64,000 nt of DNA. It comes from Caballeronia sp. TF1N1 (GTDB lineage Bacteria > Pseudomonadota > Gammaproteobacteria > Burkholderiales > Burkholderiaceae). Shown here one piece after another: positions 18,227 to 26,362 of the stretch (position 1 is its first letter; each line of letters begins with the position of its first letter). The translations under genes were made by a program, and so were the position numbers. The stretch covers positions 62,001-126,000 of the forward strand of contig NZ_CP084626.1 of NCBI RefSeq assembly GCF_022878925.1, read 5' to 3'. The notes under the pieces were generated by a model. The model worked only from the letters and a program-made list of their open reading frames with translations. It ran no database searches and was not told the origin of the DNA.

Positions 18227-19189
18227 TCAGCCAATCCGCAAACGCGACTTCGCCTCGTCGTATTCCTGACGCAAGCGCGCGACCAGTTGCGCGACGCTCG
18301 GTACATCGTCCATCAGGCCGACGCCTTGGCCCGCGCCCCAGATGTCCTTCCACGCTTTCGCCTTGGCCGCGCTGTCACCGAAATTCATCGCGGTCTTGTC
18401 GGACTGCGGCAGCGCTTCGGGATCGAGTCCCGCATTCACGATGCTCTGGCGAATGTAGTTGCCATGCACGCCGGTGAAGAGGTTCGTATAGATGATGTCG
18501 GCGGCATTGGCATCGACGATAGCCTGCTTGTAGCTGTCGAGCGCGTGCGCCTCGCGCGTCGCGATGAAGCGCGTGCCCATGTAAGCGAGGTCCGCGCCCA
18601 TGGCCTGCGCGGCGAGAATCGAGCCGCCGTTGGCGATGGAGCCTGACAGCACGATGGGGCCGTCGAACATGCGCCGCACTTCGCCGACGAGCGCGAACGG
18701 CGAGATCGTGCCGGCGTGGCCGCCCGCGCCCGCCGCCACGAGAATCAGCCCGTCGACGCCCGCTTCGAGCGCCTTTTGCGCGTGCCGCAAGTTGATCACG
18801 TCATGCAGCACGATCCCGCCGTACGAATGCACCGCATCGATCATTTCCTTTACCGGTGCGCGCAGGCTCGTGATGAAGATCGGCACCTTGTGCTCGACGC
18901 ACACGCGCACGTCCTGTTCGAGTCGCGCGTTCGACTGGTGGATGATCTGATTCACCGCGATCGGCCCGATGACCGCATTCGGGTTCGCGGACTTGTGTTC
19001 GGCGAGCGATGCCTGAATCTGCGTGAGCCATTCGTCGAGCAATTCGGCGGGACGCGCGTTGAGCGCCGGAAACGAACCGACGATGCCCGCCTTGCATTGC
19101 GCAAGCACGAGTTCGGGATAGCTGACGATGAACATCGGCGAGCCGACGACCGGCAATGCAAGGTTCTGCAGTACGGCGGGAAGTGCCAT
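18227..19189 (-). CDS. Nitronate monooxygenase (2-nitropropane dioxygenase family)
   Basis: A 320-residue FMN-dependent TIM-barrel enzyme that oxidises alkyl nitronates such as propionate-3-nitronate to aldehydes and nitrite. It begins LPVVGSPMFIVSYPELVLAQ, then shows AGIVGSFPALNAR, the phosphate-binding AAGAGGHAGTISPFALV and GSIANGGSILAAQAMGADLA. These are the FMN-contact motifs of the NMO family. It is single-gene and converges on the porin terminator. Confidence 0.88.
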   Translation of the reverse strand: MALPAVLQNLALPVVGSPMFIVSYPELVLAQCKAGIVGSFPALNARPAELLDEWLTQIQASLAEHKSANPNAVIGPIAVNQIIHQSNARLEQDVRVCVEHKVPIFITSLRAPVKEMIDAVHSYGGIVLHDVINLRHAQKALEAGVDGLILVAAGAGGHAGTISPFALVGEVRRMFDGPIVLSGSIANGGSILAAQAMGADLAYMGTRFIATREAHALDSYKQAIVDANAADIIYTNLFTGVHGNYIRQSIVNAGLDPEALPQSDKTAMNFGDSAAKAKAWKDIWGAGQGVGLMDDVPSVAQLVARLRQEYDEAKSRLRIG

Positions 19190-19415
19190 GGCGCGAGTCT
19201 CCGGGATGTCGTACTTATTTTACGGTTGGGGCGTCGTCTTCGAGCGGCTAAATTGAGACGCACGATCGTTCGATTATAGGCACAGGCGCCGCAGCCCTGT
19301 CATCCTCCGATTCCCGAGGAAATCCTCGGTTTCACCGTTTGTGTGCACGTTGCTCATCGAGCATTCGGAATGCCGCGCCTACAATGGACCGCTACGCCAC
19401 GAACAAGAAAACACC

Positions 19416-20306
19416 ATGTCCTTCAGAGGCTACGAGCCGTTTCGCGTGAATGCGGCGGGCGTCGAGATTGCCGGCGAGAAGGGCGGAGACGGCCCGCCGC
19501 TTTTGCTTTTGCATGGCTATCCGCAAACGCACGAGATCTGGCATTCATGCGCCGATGAACTCGCGCGGCACTTCACCGTGATCGCCACCGACTTGCGCGG
19601 CTATGGCGCATCGGCCAAGCCACCGAGCGACGAACGCCACGCGCCTTACTCCAAACGCGCCATGGCCGCCGATCAGGTCGCGGTCATGCGTCACTTCCGC
19701 TTCGAACGATTTCCCGTGTGCGCGCACGATCGCGGAGCGCGCGTCGCGCATCGCATGGCGATCGATTTTCCCGATGCCGTCGATCGCCTGATGCTGCTCG
19801 ATATCGTGCCGACGCTTGCGATGTTCGAAGCCACTGACCGCGCGTTGTTGAGCGCCAATTTCCACTGGTTCCTGATGAACCAGCCATCGCCCTTTCCGGA
19901 AAAGATGATCGGCGCCGATACGACCGGGTTCATCGAACACTTGATGGGCCGTGGCCGCGCGGGTCTTGCGCCGTTCGCGCCGCACGCGCTGCAGGCGTAT
20001 CGCGATGCGCTGGCCGCGCCCGATGCGGTGTTTGCGACATGCGAGGACTATCGTGCGTCGGCGGGCATCGACCTCGAACACGACCGGGACGACACCGAGC
20101 GCGGCGTGAAGATAGCGTGCCCCGTGCGCGTGCTGTGGGGCGAGCAAGGCGTGCTCGAGCGCGCGTTTGACGTGCTTGGTCAATGGCGGCGCGTCGCGCG
20201 CGACGTAAGCGGCCGCGCGCTCGATTGCGGCCATTACGTGCCGGAGGAAGTGCCGCAGGAGTTACTCGTGGAGATGCGTGCGTTCTTCGAAGCAGAGTTC
20301 TGCTGA
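19416..20306 (+). CDS. Alpha/beta hydrolase, haloacetate/fluoroacetate dehalogenase-like
   Basis: A 296-residue cytosolic alpha/beta hydrolase. It has the oxyanion-region LLLHGYPQTHEIW, a nucleophile elbow CAHDRGARVAHRMA where the nucleophile is Asp, LMLLDIVPT, the His-Trp pair in NFHWFLMNQPSPFPEKMIGAD, CEDYRA, and a terminal catalytic His in CGHYVPEE. This set matches the fluoroacetate dehalogenase family (Asp nucleophile with Arg pair, halide pocket His/Trp/Tyr), so hydrolysis of haloacetates is plausible. Related epoxide hydrolases and unspecialised paralogs share most residues. The ATG at 19416 was chosen for similarity at the N-terminus; its ribosome binding site is weak. Confidence 0.8.
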   Translation: MSFRGYEPFRVNAAGVEIAGEKGGDGPPLLLLHGYPQTHEIWHSCADELARHFTVIATDLRGYGASAKPPSDERHAPYSKRAMAADQVAVMRHFRFERFPVCAHDRGARVAHRMAIDFPDAVDRLMLLDIVPTLAMFEATDRALLSANFHWFLMNQPSPFPEKMIGADTTGFIEHLMGRGRAGLAPFAPHALQAYRDALAAPDAVFATCEDYRASAGIDLEHDRDDTERGVKIACPVRVLWGEQGVLERAFDVLGQWRRVARDVSGRALDCGHYVPEEVPQELLVEMRAFFEAEFC

Positions 20307-20337
20307 CAAAGAGCCGATGATCCCAGACGCGGCGGCC

Positions 20338-21240
20338 TTACGCATGCGTCGAAAGTGCTTGGTTGGCTTCGGCCCGGACTTGTTCTATATCGGACGCCGC
20401 CAGCCAGTGGCAATAACCACCCAGCGTGGACCTATCGATGTCCTGCAGCGCAATGTGATCGTATGCGCCTTCGCGATACTTCAATTTCGACCAGTACTCT
20501 TCTGTTTGCCACGCATGAATATGCAGGACATCGCTGCCATGCGTAAGCGACGCGTAGGGGAAATGGTCCAAAAGGCCTATTGAGCAACGCTGCGGATACG
20601 TGCGACGTAGCGCTAGCTCTCCTGCATACATGGTGATCACGTTTCTGCACCAGCCTGGCCACTCTCCACGGAAGTCTTTGAACTCCTCGTCGAGCAGGCG
20701 GATGCAACAGTCCATTTGAGCCGGCAAAAAGTCGCACACCATTGTCGATGGCCCCAGCGCCGACGCACCGATATTGTGTAAGCCGGAATGAGGAAATCCC
20801 CACCGGGCACTGCATTCGTTAAGTTTCTGTCGGACCGACGCCTCGTATGCGTAGGCTCCGAAACCAAAGCAAAGGCCGGCAGGATGAAACTTCGACAGCG
20901 CGGGCGTCACAAAGGTGTCGCAATCTGTTTTCAGAATGTAATCGAACTGCCGACAAACGTCTAAAACTGCTTTATCGCAGAGATTGGCGACAGAATTAAT
21001 GTATCCATAATCCGACCATTCGCTGTTTTTCTGAGAATAAGGAACGCTCGGAATAACGACTATATTACTGTCTCGCGGCAGTTTAGAAGTTGCTTCCGGA
21101 TGGCACACGACAATTAACGTGCTTCGGTCAAACAGGCCTGTATGGATGATGCTCTTATAGAGCCAGCCAAATTCTTCGATGTTACTCGGAACATTGTCTA
21201 CATACACCAGTATGCCGATATCTTTTCGTGCTTGATTCAA
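20338..21240 (-). CDS. DUF7164-like putative glycosyltransferase
   Basis: A 300-residue soluble protein. Its centre reads DYILKTDCDTFVTPALSKFH, an Asp-x-Asp type motif expected for a GT-A metal/nucleotide-sugar site. It is followed by HSGLHNIGASALGP, a WPGWCRNVITMYAGELAL segment and VLHIHAWQTEEYWSK. This order resembles my recollection of the DUF7164 family, thought to be glycosyltransferase-like, but activity is unproven. Codon usage is markedly less GC-biased than in neighbouring genes and Cys content is high, which suggests horizontal acquisition. The exported-protein gene downstream in the islet lies upstream in transcription order (start 21870), with an 81-base gap, so they may be co-transcribed. 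Confidence 0.55.
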   Translation of the reverse strand: MNQARKDIGILVYVDNVPSNIEEFGWLYKSIIHTGLFDRSTLIVVCHPEATSKLPRDSNIVVIPSVPYSQKNSEWSDYGYINSVANLCDKAVLDVCRQFDYILKTDCDTFVTPALSKFHPAGLCFGFGAYAYEASVRQKLNECSARWGFPHSGLHNIGASALGPSTMVCDFLPAQMDCCIRLLDEEFKDFRGEWPGWCRNVITMYAGELALRRTYPQRCSIGLLDHFPYASLTHGSDVLHIHAWQTEEYWSKLKYREGAYDHIALQDIDRSTLGGYCHWLAASDIEQVRAEANQALSTHA

Positions 21241-21321
21241 GAAAGACCTTTAACGATATATTTATTCAGTGCCAGCGGCGAAGTTGGCCTGCGCTTGCCG
21301 GCACTTGGCACTTCTGCTCGC

Positions 21322-21870
21322 TTAGATCACGGGAAAGATAAATAGCGTAGTGCCAGACTGCAGGGAGACGTTGGTCGAAGTGTAGATTGCAAAATCGGTC
21401 CAGGTAGTCAACTGAAGCATGCCGCTGAAAGGAATAATAACATTGCCGGCCTTGCCCCCATGATCGGTGGCTACCTTGAAGTAGTAAGGGTCGTCGTAGA
21501 ATGCATCCTTGCCGCTTGCGGCCAGGTTCGGCTCGCTTCTGTTAATCGAGACCTGAGCCAAGTTCGCGTCCGCCACCGAAACGACCATTTGCCCCGCGAC
21601 AGCATACACGCCATTTGGCAGGCTCAATGAACCATCGGGATTAACGTGGCTTACCTGGTCATACGGCAAACCGAAATGCAAAAAATTCCATCTTTTTGCG
21701 TTCGAAATCTGCGTGGTGGGTAGCAGCTCCGAGTCTCTCAAACGAATACTGAGATAACGCCCCTGTGCCGTTGTCGTCTGTGCTTGACTTGACGTGGATG
21801 TCATTAACCCCGCTAGTAACGGGACCGCTACAGTGGAAGCAGATACGAGATTTCTACGATTAATGTCCAT
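21322..21870 (-). CDS. Exported protein of unknown function with Tat-type signal
   Basis: A 182-residue protein starting MDINRRNLVSASTVAVPLLA. A twin-arginine pair before a weakly hydrophobic Ser/Ala segment ending SSQA looks like a Tat (or Sec) signal peptide. The mature part is rich in predicted beta strands (GRYLSIRLRDSELLP, NGVYAVAGQMVVSVADANLA, TTWTDFAIYTSTNVSLQSGT), compatible with a jelly-roll or C1q/TNF-like sandwich; this fold guess is weak. Base composition is lower in GC than the surroundings. Start 21870 was preferred to 21906, which would add 12 residues before the signal. The family is not recognised. Confidence 0.55.
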   Translation of the reverse strand: MDINRRNLVSASTVAVPLLAGLMTSTSSQAQTTTAQGRYLSIRLRDSELLPTTQISNAKRWNFLHFGLPYDQVSHVNPDGSLSLPNGVYAVAGQMVVSVADANLAQVSINRSEPNLAASGKDAFYDDPYYFKVATDHGGKAGNVIIPFSGMLQLTTWTDFAIYTSTNVSLQSGTTLFIFPVI

Positions 21871-22257
21871 TATGATTTGTAATGAGTTGTAAAAATGGAG
21901 GCTCAAAATTACTCAAATTTAAGTAATCTCGGGCGTTTTAATCGTAGCGGAAGCAATTGCCTGCATCAATGCCGATTTTTCTTATTGCTAGAGCAAAGTC
22001 ATGCCTGTTTTGTCCTTGAGCTTACGGCTTTATGCATCGCTTTGCCGCACATGCAAATCGCATTAAACGGCATTAAAATGAGTGTCGATAGCGCGAACAT
22101 GGTTGCCTTTAGTGTGCGCGTGTCGTCAACTTACTGTAGGGAAAGCACCGATGCACGTGATATAGCGGCGGGTTACGATGGCGTCGACGTTGATCACGTC
22201 CATACTATTCCGCCGCTTGCCGTAGCTGACAAGCGGCTTTCTTTTTGCGCGCGGAGT
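21871..22257. other. AT-rich intergenic region of the islet with an orphan hairpin
   Basis: About 390 bases with no credible protein gene. Promoters for the exported-protein gene should lie at its left edge. Its right end carries a plus-strand intrinsic terminator at 22212-22246 with no plus-strand gene before it. Confidence 0.5.
22212..22246 (+). terminator. Intrinsic terminator hairpin with U-tract on the plus strand
   Basis: The stem GCCGCTTG / CAAGCGGC (8 bp, 10-base loop) is followed on the plus strand by TTTCTTTTT. No plus-strand gene precedes it. It may serve the minus-strand MBL operon as a bidirectional hairpin, or end an unannotated transcript. Confidence 0.6.
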
Positions 22258-23169
22258 TCATACCGCCGAGAGCATGTCGCCTTCCACGGTGAGCGATCCG
22301 CCGCGCGCCAATTCCCCGACGATCTTTTCCAGCAATGCGCGATGCTGCGCGGGCGCGGCAAGCGCGTTCGCGGCGGCGCGCATGGCGCGGGCAGATGCGG
22401 TCATCGCGAGCAAGGTGTCGAAGGGCATCGAACGCACGTCCATCAACTTGAAGACGATCAGCACTTTCAGCGCGTTCTTTGCGTTGCGGGCAGGGTCGGC
22501 GCACAGATAGTCGAGCCGCGACGCGGCCACGTCGAGTGCGCGCGCGACATCGGTGAAAGGCGCGCCGTGGCCTGGAACGACGACATCGACATCGAGTTGC
22601 GCGATGAGATCGAGCACCGCGCGTTCTTCCGCAAAACCGCTTTCGCCTTCGAGTTCCGGAAAAATCACGCCAAAGCCGTTTTCCCATAACGCGTCCGCGC
22701 TGATGAGGATGCGCGCCTCGGCGCAATACAGCATGAGCGAGTGCGGATCGTGGCCCGGCGCGCCCAGCACGGACCATTCAAAGTCGCCGAGCATGAGCGT
22801 GGCGCCATTCTCGATCGTGCCGTCGAACGTGAACCGGTCACAACGCTGCGCCGTGGCGTGAAACGTCAGCGCCTCTTCGTCCCAGACACGCACCGCGTGC
22901 GCTTCACTTTGCGGGATCAGCGTATTGCACGCATAGGTGCGTTGCAGCAGTGCGTTGCCGCCGCAGTGATCCGAATGCAAGTGCGTGTTGACGATCAGAT
23001 CGAGCTTGCGCGCACCGAGCGCGTGCCGCACGAGCGCCAGCGTTTGCGGCGCGTGCGAGACGTAGCCCGTGTCGATCAACGCCGTGCCTTCATCGCTCGC
23101 GAAGAGCACGTTGTTCGACGACAACCAGCCGCGCTCGAACACCGTCATGGAAGCGGGCAGCGCGATCAC
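22258..23169 (-). CDS. MBL-fold metallo-hydrolase
   Basis: A 303-residue hydrolase with the metal-binding signature NTHLHSDHCGGNALL, later His in LGAPGHDPHSLMLY, the Asp-bearing LISADALWENGFG and a terminal PGHGAPF, so a complete dinuclear zinc site is expected. The substrate is unknown. The start is inferred as GTG at 23169, where GAAGGAG lies five bases upstream and the stop of the preceding DUF1289-MaoC gene overlaps by four bases (GTGA). A later ATG at 23148 is the alternative. It is the last gene of the ghrA-mvaB-ybaK-maoC operon. Confidence 0.83.
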   Translation of the reverse strand: MIALPASMTVFERGWLSSNNVLFASDEGTALIDTGYVSHAPQTLALVRHALGARKLDLIVNTHLHSDHCGGNALLQRTYACNTLIPQSEAHAVRVWDEEALTFHATAQRCDRFTFDGTIENGATLMLGDFEWSVLGAPGHDPHSLMLYCAEARILISADALWENGFGVIFPELEGESGFAEERAVLDLIAQLDVDVVVPGHGAPFTDVARALDVAASRLDYLCADPARNAKNALKVLIVFKLMDVRSMPFDTLLAMTASARAMRAAANALAAPAQHRALLEKIVGELARGGSLTVEGDMLSAV

Positions 23170-23762
23170 GCTTGCTCCTTCGGCATGACGACGATAGTCG
23201 CCGTCGCCTCGATCACCGTCTCGCCAAGCTGATTCACCGCGCGGCCCGCGAGCTTCACCAGGTCGCCGCGAAGGCTCGTCTTCCACTTTGCATCGAGCAC
23301 TTGCCAGCGCATGGCGAGCACGTCGTCGGCCTTCACCGCGCGCGTGAGCTTGATGCCGAACTCCAGTCCGAGCGGTTGCGCGTAAGTCGAGAAGTGTTCG
23401 GCGATCATCGCCATGAGATGCGCGGTCGGTTGCGTGCCCGACGCGATCAGCGAGCCGAAACGGCTGGCGCGCGCATACGCTTCGTCGTGATGCAGCGGGT
23501 TGGTGTCGTTGACGAGCGTGGCGAAGTGGCGAATGGAGTCCGCCGGCAAGGCAAGCGTCGCTTCGAACGATTCGCCGATACGCACCACGCGCGCGCCGCG
23601 ACGACGGCTTTCGCCACGCGCGAGCACGTCGCGTTTCGCGTCATCGTCAATGGATGACCACGCCGCGATTTCGTCGATGGTGCGCAGGCAGCCGTCGCAG
23701 AAGCCCGTCTCCGGATTCATGCGACAGACGTCCACGCACGGCGACGCGACTTTGCCTTTCAT
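23166..23762 (-). CDS. DUF1289 domain fused to MaoC-like dehydratase
   Basis: A 198-residue two-domain protein. Residues 1-50 are a DUF1289 module with four cysteines (Cys9, Cys13, Cys22, Cys25 in SPCVDVCRM and FCDGCLRTIDEI), likely metal-binding. Residues 55-198 form a MaoC/hotdog (R)-enoyl-CoA hydratase-like domain with the active-site motif NDTNPLHHDEAYA (Asp86, His91) and SLIASGTQPTAHLMA. One continuous frame encodes both. Its ATG overlaps the stop of the YbaK-like gene (ATGA), and its own TGA overlaps the MBL start. With mvaB nearby, a role in acyl-CoA metabolism is inferred. Confidence 0.8.
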   Translation of the reverse strand: MKGKVASPCVDVCRMNPETGFCDGCLRTIDEIAAWSSIDDDAKRDVLARGESRRRGARVVRIGESFEATLALPADSIRHFATLVNDTNPLHHDEAYARASRFGSLIASGTQPTAHLMAMIAEHFSTYAQPLGLEFGIKLTRAVKADDVLAMRWQVLDAKWKTSLRGDLVKLAGRAVNQLGETVIEATATIVVMPKEQA

Positions 23763-24262
23763 GATGCGCGCAAGGCGACATCGACGACCGGCGCGCCCGT
23801 CAGCGACACGAGTTCTTGCGGCGTCAGATTGAACACCGCGTGCGGATGACCCGCCGCCGCCCACAGGCTTTCGAGCGTGAGCAAGTCTTCGTCGATGAGC
23901 GTCACGGGTTCGGTCGCATGACCGATCGGACATACGCCGCCAATGGCATAGCCGGTCTTTTCGCGCACGAACTTCGCATCCGCGCGCGCCAGTTCGCCGA
24001 CGCGCGCCGCGACCTTCGCTTCGTCCACGCGATTCGCGCCGCTTGCGATCACGAGCACGGGCGCGTCGTCGTCGCGGCGCCGGAAGAGAATGGACTTGGC
24101 GATCTGCGCCACGGAACAGTTCAATCCCGCCGCCGCTTCCGCCGATGTCTTGCCGGTTTCCGGCAGCATCACGACGGGCCGCGCGTGACCGCGTTCCTGC
24201 AACAGAAGCGCGACGCGGCGCGCGGAATCGGGAAGGTCATCGAGATTCTGTACTTCGGTCAT
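23759..24262 (-). CDS. YbaK/EbsC-type aminoacyl-tRNA deacylase
   Basis: A 167-residue YbaK/ProX-fold protein that would hydrolyse mischarged aminoacyl-tRNA, typically Cys- or Ala-tRNA(Pro). It carries SAEAAAGLNCSVAQIAKSI with the conserved Lys, VLVIASGANRVD, REKTGYAIGGVCPIGH and EELVSLTGAPVVDV-like ending QELVSLTGAPVVDV. Length fits the family. Start 24262 was chosen over ATG 24277, which adds only five residues. It lies 30 bases after mvaB. Confidence 0.85.
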   Translation of the reverse strand: MTEVQNLDDLPDSARRVALLLQERGHARPVVMLPETGKTSAEAAAGLNCSVAQIAKSILFRRRDDDAPVLVIASGANRVDEAKVAARVGELARADAKFVREKTGYAIGGVCPIGHATEPVTLIDEDLLTLESLWAAAGHPHAVFNLTPQELVSLTGAPVVDVALRAS

Positions 24263-24292
24263 TGCTTTCCTTTCCATCGGACGATCAACAGG

Positions 24293-25216
24293 TCAGACGC
24301 AGGCGGCAACGGCGTCGCGCTGCTTGGCGAGCAGCGCCTTGCCCGCACGCGACGAACTCGGCTTGCCGATGGCGCGCGAAATGAAGTCGCCTGTCTCGAC
24401 CAGTCGATCCAGGTCGATGCCCGTCTGGATGCCGAGTCCATTCATCAGATACACGACGTCTTCGGTCGCGACGTTGCCTGTCGCGCCCTTGGCATACGGA
24501 CAGCCGCCGAGCCCCGCAACCGACGCATGAAATATCTCGATGCCTTCGAGCAGCGCTGCATAAATGTTGCCGATGGCCTGCCCATAAGTATCGTGGAAAT
24601 GTCCTGACAGGCGTTCGCGCGGAAACGCTTTCGACGCCGCCGCCAGCACTTCGCGCGTGCGCTTGGGCGTGCCGACGCCGATGGTGTCCGCGATATCGAT
24701 TTCGTCGCAGCCAAGCGCCTTCATGCGCTCGACGACATCCACCACCGACGCCACGCTCACCTCGCCCTGATACGGACAGCCGAGCGCGCACGAGATGCTG
24801 CCGCGCAGACGCAAGCCTGCGTCCTTCGCGGCTTTCGCGACCGGCTCGAAGCGCGCGATGCTTTCCGCGATGCTGCAATTGATATTCCTTTGCGAGAACG
24901 CCTCGCTTGCCGCGCCGAAGATGACGATCTCGTCGGCCTTTGCTTCGAGCGCGCCCTCGAAGCCGCGCAAATTCGGCGTGAGCACGGAGTAAATGGTGCC
25001 CGCGCGACGCTCGATGCCCGCCATCAACGCGCTGGCATCCGCCATTTGCGGCACCCATTTCGGCGAGACGAACGAAGTGGATTCCACATTGACGATGCCC
25101 GCACGCGCGAGCCGGTTCACGAGCTCGATCTTGGTTTCCGTGGCGACGAATTCCTTCTCGTTCTGCAAGCCGTCGCGCGGCCCGACTTCGACGATCTTGA
25201 CTTGAGTGGGGATCAT
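24293..25216 (-). CDS. mvaB: Hydroxymethylglutaryl-CoA lyase
   Basis: A 307-residue TIM-barrel enzyme that cleaves HMG-CoA to acetoacetate and acetyl-CoA, the last step of leucine degradation. It opens VKIVEVGPRDGLQNE with the metal/catalytic Arg-Asp, then has NVESTSFVSPKWVPQMAD, the SGHFHDTYGQAIGNI histidines and the signature VAGLGGCPYAKGATGN with the catalytic Cys. It is followed by the YbaK-like and MaoC-fusion genes on the same transcript. Confidence 0.95.
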   Translation of the reverse strand: MIPTQVKIVEVGPRDGLQNEKEFVATETKIELVNRLARAGIVNVESTSFVSPKWVPQMADASALMAGIERRAGTIYSVLTPNLRGFEGALEAKADEIVIFGAASEAFSQRNINCSIAESIARFEPVAKAAKDAGLRLRGSISCALGCPYQGEVSVASVVDVVERMKALGCDEIDIADTIGVGTPKRTREVLAAASKAFPRERLSGHFHDTYGQAIGNIYAALLEGIEIFHASVAGLGGCPYAKGATGNVATEDVVYLMNGLGIQTGIDLDRLVETGDFISRAIGKPSSSRAGKALLAKQRDAVAACV

Positions 25217-25234
25217 GCCTGTCTCCTGTTCCGT

Positions 25235-25261
25235 GACTTACTGACTTACTGACTTACTGAC
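25235..25261. repeat. Short tandem repeat, gacttact x3
   Basis: Three perfect head-to-tail copies of the octamer gacttact (25235-25258) plus a partial fourth (gac) sit in the 54-base gap between the ghrA-like gene and mvaB, about 20 bases upstream of the mvaB start. Change in copy number would alter spacing inside the operon leader. Confidence 0.85.
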
Positions 25262-25270
25262 GTCCCGCAT

Positions 25271-26212
25271 TCAATACCCTCGCGAAAAATCCACGATACC
25301 GCCAATGGTTTCCCCGCGCGACAGCGCCTTGATCTTCGCCGCGATCTGCACGATGCTCTCCTCGCGCAACGTCTCCGCCGAGATATGCGGCGTGACCGAC
25401 ACGCGCGGATGCTTCCAGAACGGATGCTCCTTGGCCAACGGCTCGACATGAAACACATCGAGCGTCGCGGCGGCGAGCTGGCCGCTATCGAGGGCGGCGA
25501 GAAGGTCGTCATCGACGAGATGCGGACCGCGCGCCACGTTCACGAGATAAGCACCGCGCGCGAGCTTCGCGAAAGTGCGCGCGTTGAGAATGCCTTCCGT
25601 GTCCGGTGTATGCGGCAGCAAGTTGACGAGCACGTGCACGCCATCCAGAAACGCATCGAAGCGCTCGGGACCCGCATAAACCTCGACACCTTCTATTTTC
25701 TTCGCCGTGCGGCTGTAGCCTCGCACCGGCACGCCGAGCTCGAGAAGCCCGCGCGCCACTTCACCACCGAGAACGCCGAGACCCAGCACACCCACCGTGA
25801 ACGATGCGCGCGCATGCTGCGTGAGCTTCTGCCAGCGTCCCTCCCTTTGCAGCGCTTCGTATTCGTCGAAGCGGCGCAGATAGCGCAGAACGGCATACGT
25901 CGAATACTCGACCATTTGTTGCGCCATGCCGGTGTCTTCCAGACGCACGAGCGTGGCGTTCGGCGGCAACGTGCCGGGTTCCTTGCGCTCGACATCGAGA
26001 ATTGCATCGACGCCCGCGCCGAGATTGAAGATGGCCTTCAATTCCGGCCGGTTCGCAAAGAGTTCGCGCGGCGCGCGCCAGACGATGGCGTAATCGGCGG
26101 GCGCGGTGTCGCCAGGCTGCCAGATGCGCAGATCGGCGTCCGGCAGTTCGCGGCGCAAACCGCCGAGCCATGCGTCAGTGTCCGCGTGCTCTTCGTAGAA
26201 GATGATTTTCAA
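25271..26212 (-). CDS. 2-hydroxyacid dehydrogenase, GhrA-like glyoxylate/hydroxypyruvate reductase
   Basis: A 313-residue NAD(P)-dependent D-isomer-specific dehydrogenase. The dinucleotide-binding motif is VGVLGLGVLGGEVARGLLELG. Active-site positions appear in LVNVARGPHLVDDDLLAAL (Arg), the following Glu region (DVFHVEPL) and VTPHISAETL (His). The N-terminal MKIIFYEEHADTDAWLGGLR and overall length match GhrA, which reduces glyoxylate to glycolate. It is the first gene of the five-gene mvaB operon. Confidence 0.87.
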   Translation of the reverse strand: MKIIFYEEHADTDAWLGGLRRELPDADLRIWQPGDTAPADYAIVWRAPRELFANRPELKAIFNLGAGVDAILDVERKEPGTLPPNATLVRLEDTGMAQQMVEYSTYAVLRYLRRFDEYEALQREGRWQKLTQHARASFTVGVLGLGVLGGEVARGLLELGVPVRGYSRTAKKIEGVEVYAGPERFDAFLDGVHVLVNLLPHTPDTEGILNARTFAKLARGAYLVNVARGPHLVDDDLLAALDSGQLAAATLDVFHVEPLAKEHPFWKHPRVSVTPHISAETLREESIVQIAAKIKALSRGETIGGIVDFSRGY

Positions 26213-26362
26213 CGTCCGCCTCCGTCGTTCGATCCACCCATTCTAAAGGGTGCAAAAGCGTGCGGCTGCATCCGCGAGCATATCGACATGACGATTGATT
26301 CGTTCGTCCTTGCCGCGTGCCACGCGAAAATGCAAGGTGAACAATGTCAGCGAGAACCGCAC

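Noticed and set aside
21895..22689. A 264-residue plus-strand frame over the islet edge and the MBL gene
   Set aside because: Its second half is antisense to the MBL hydrolase and the first half has no ribosome site or family feature.
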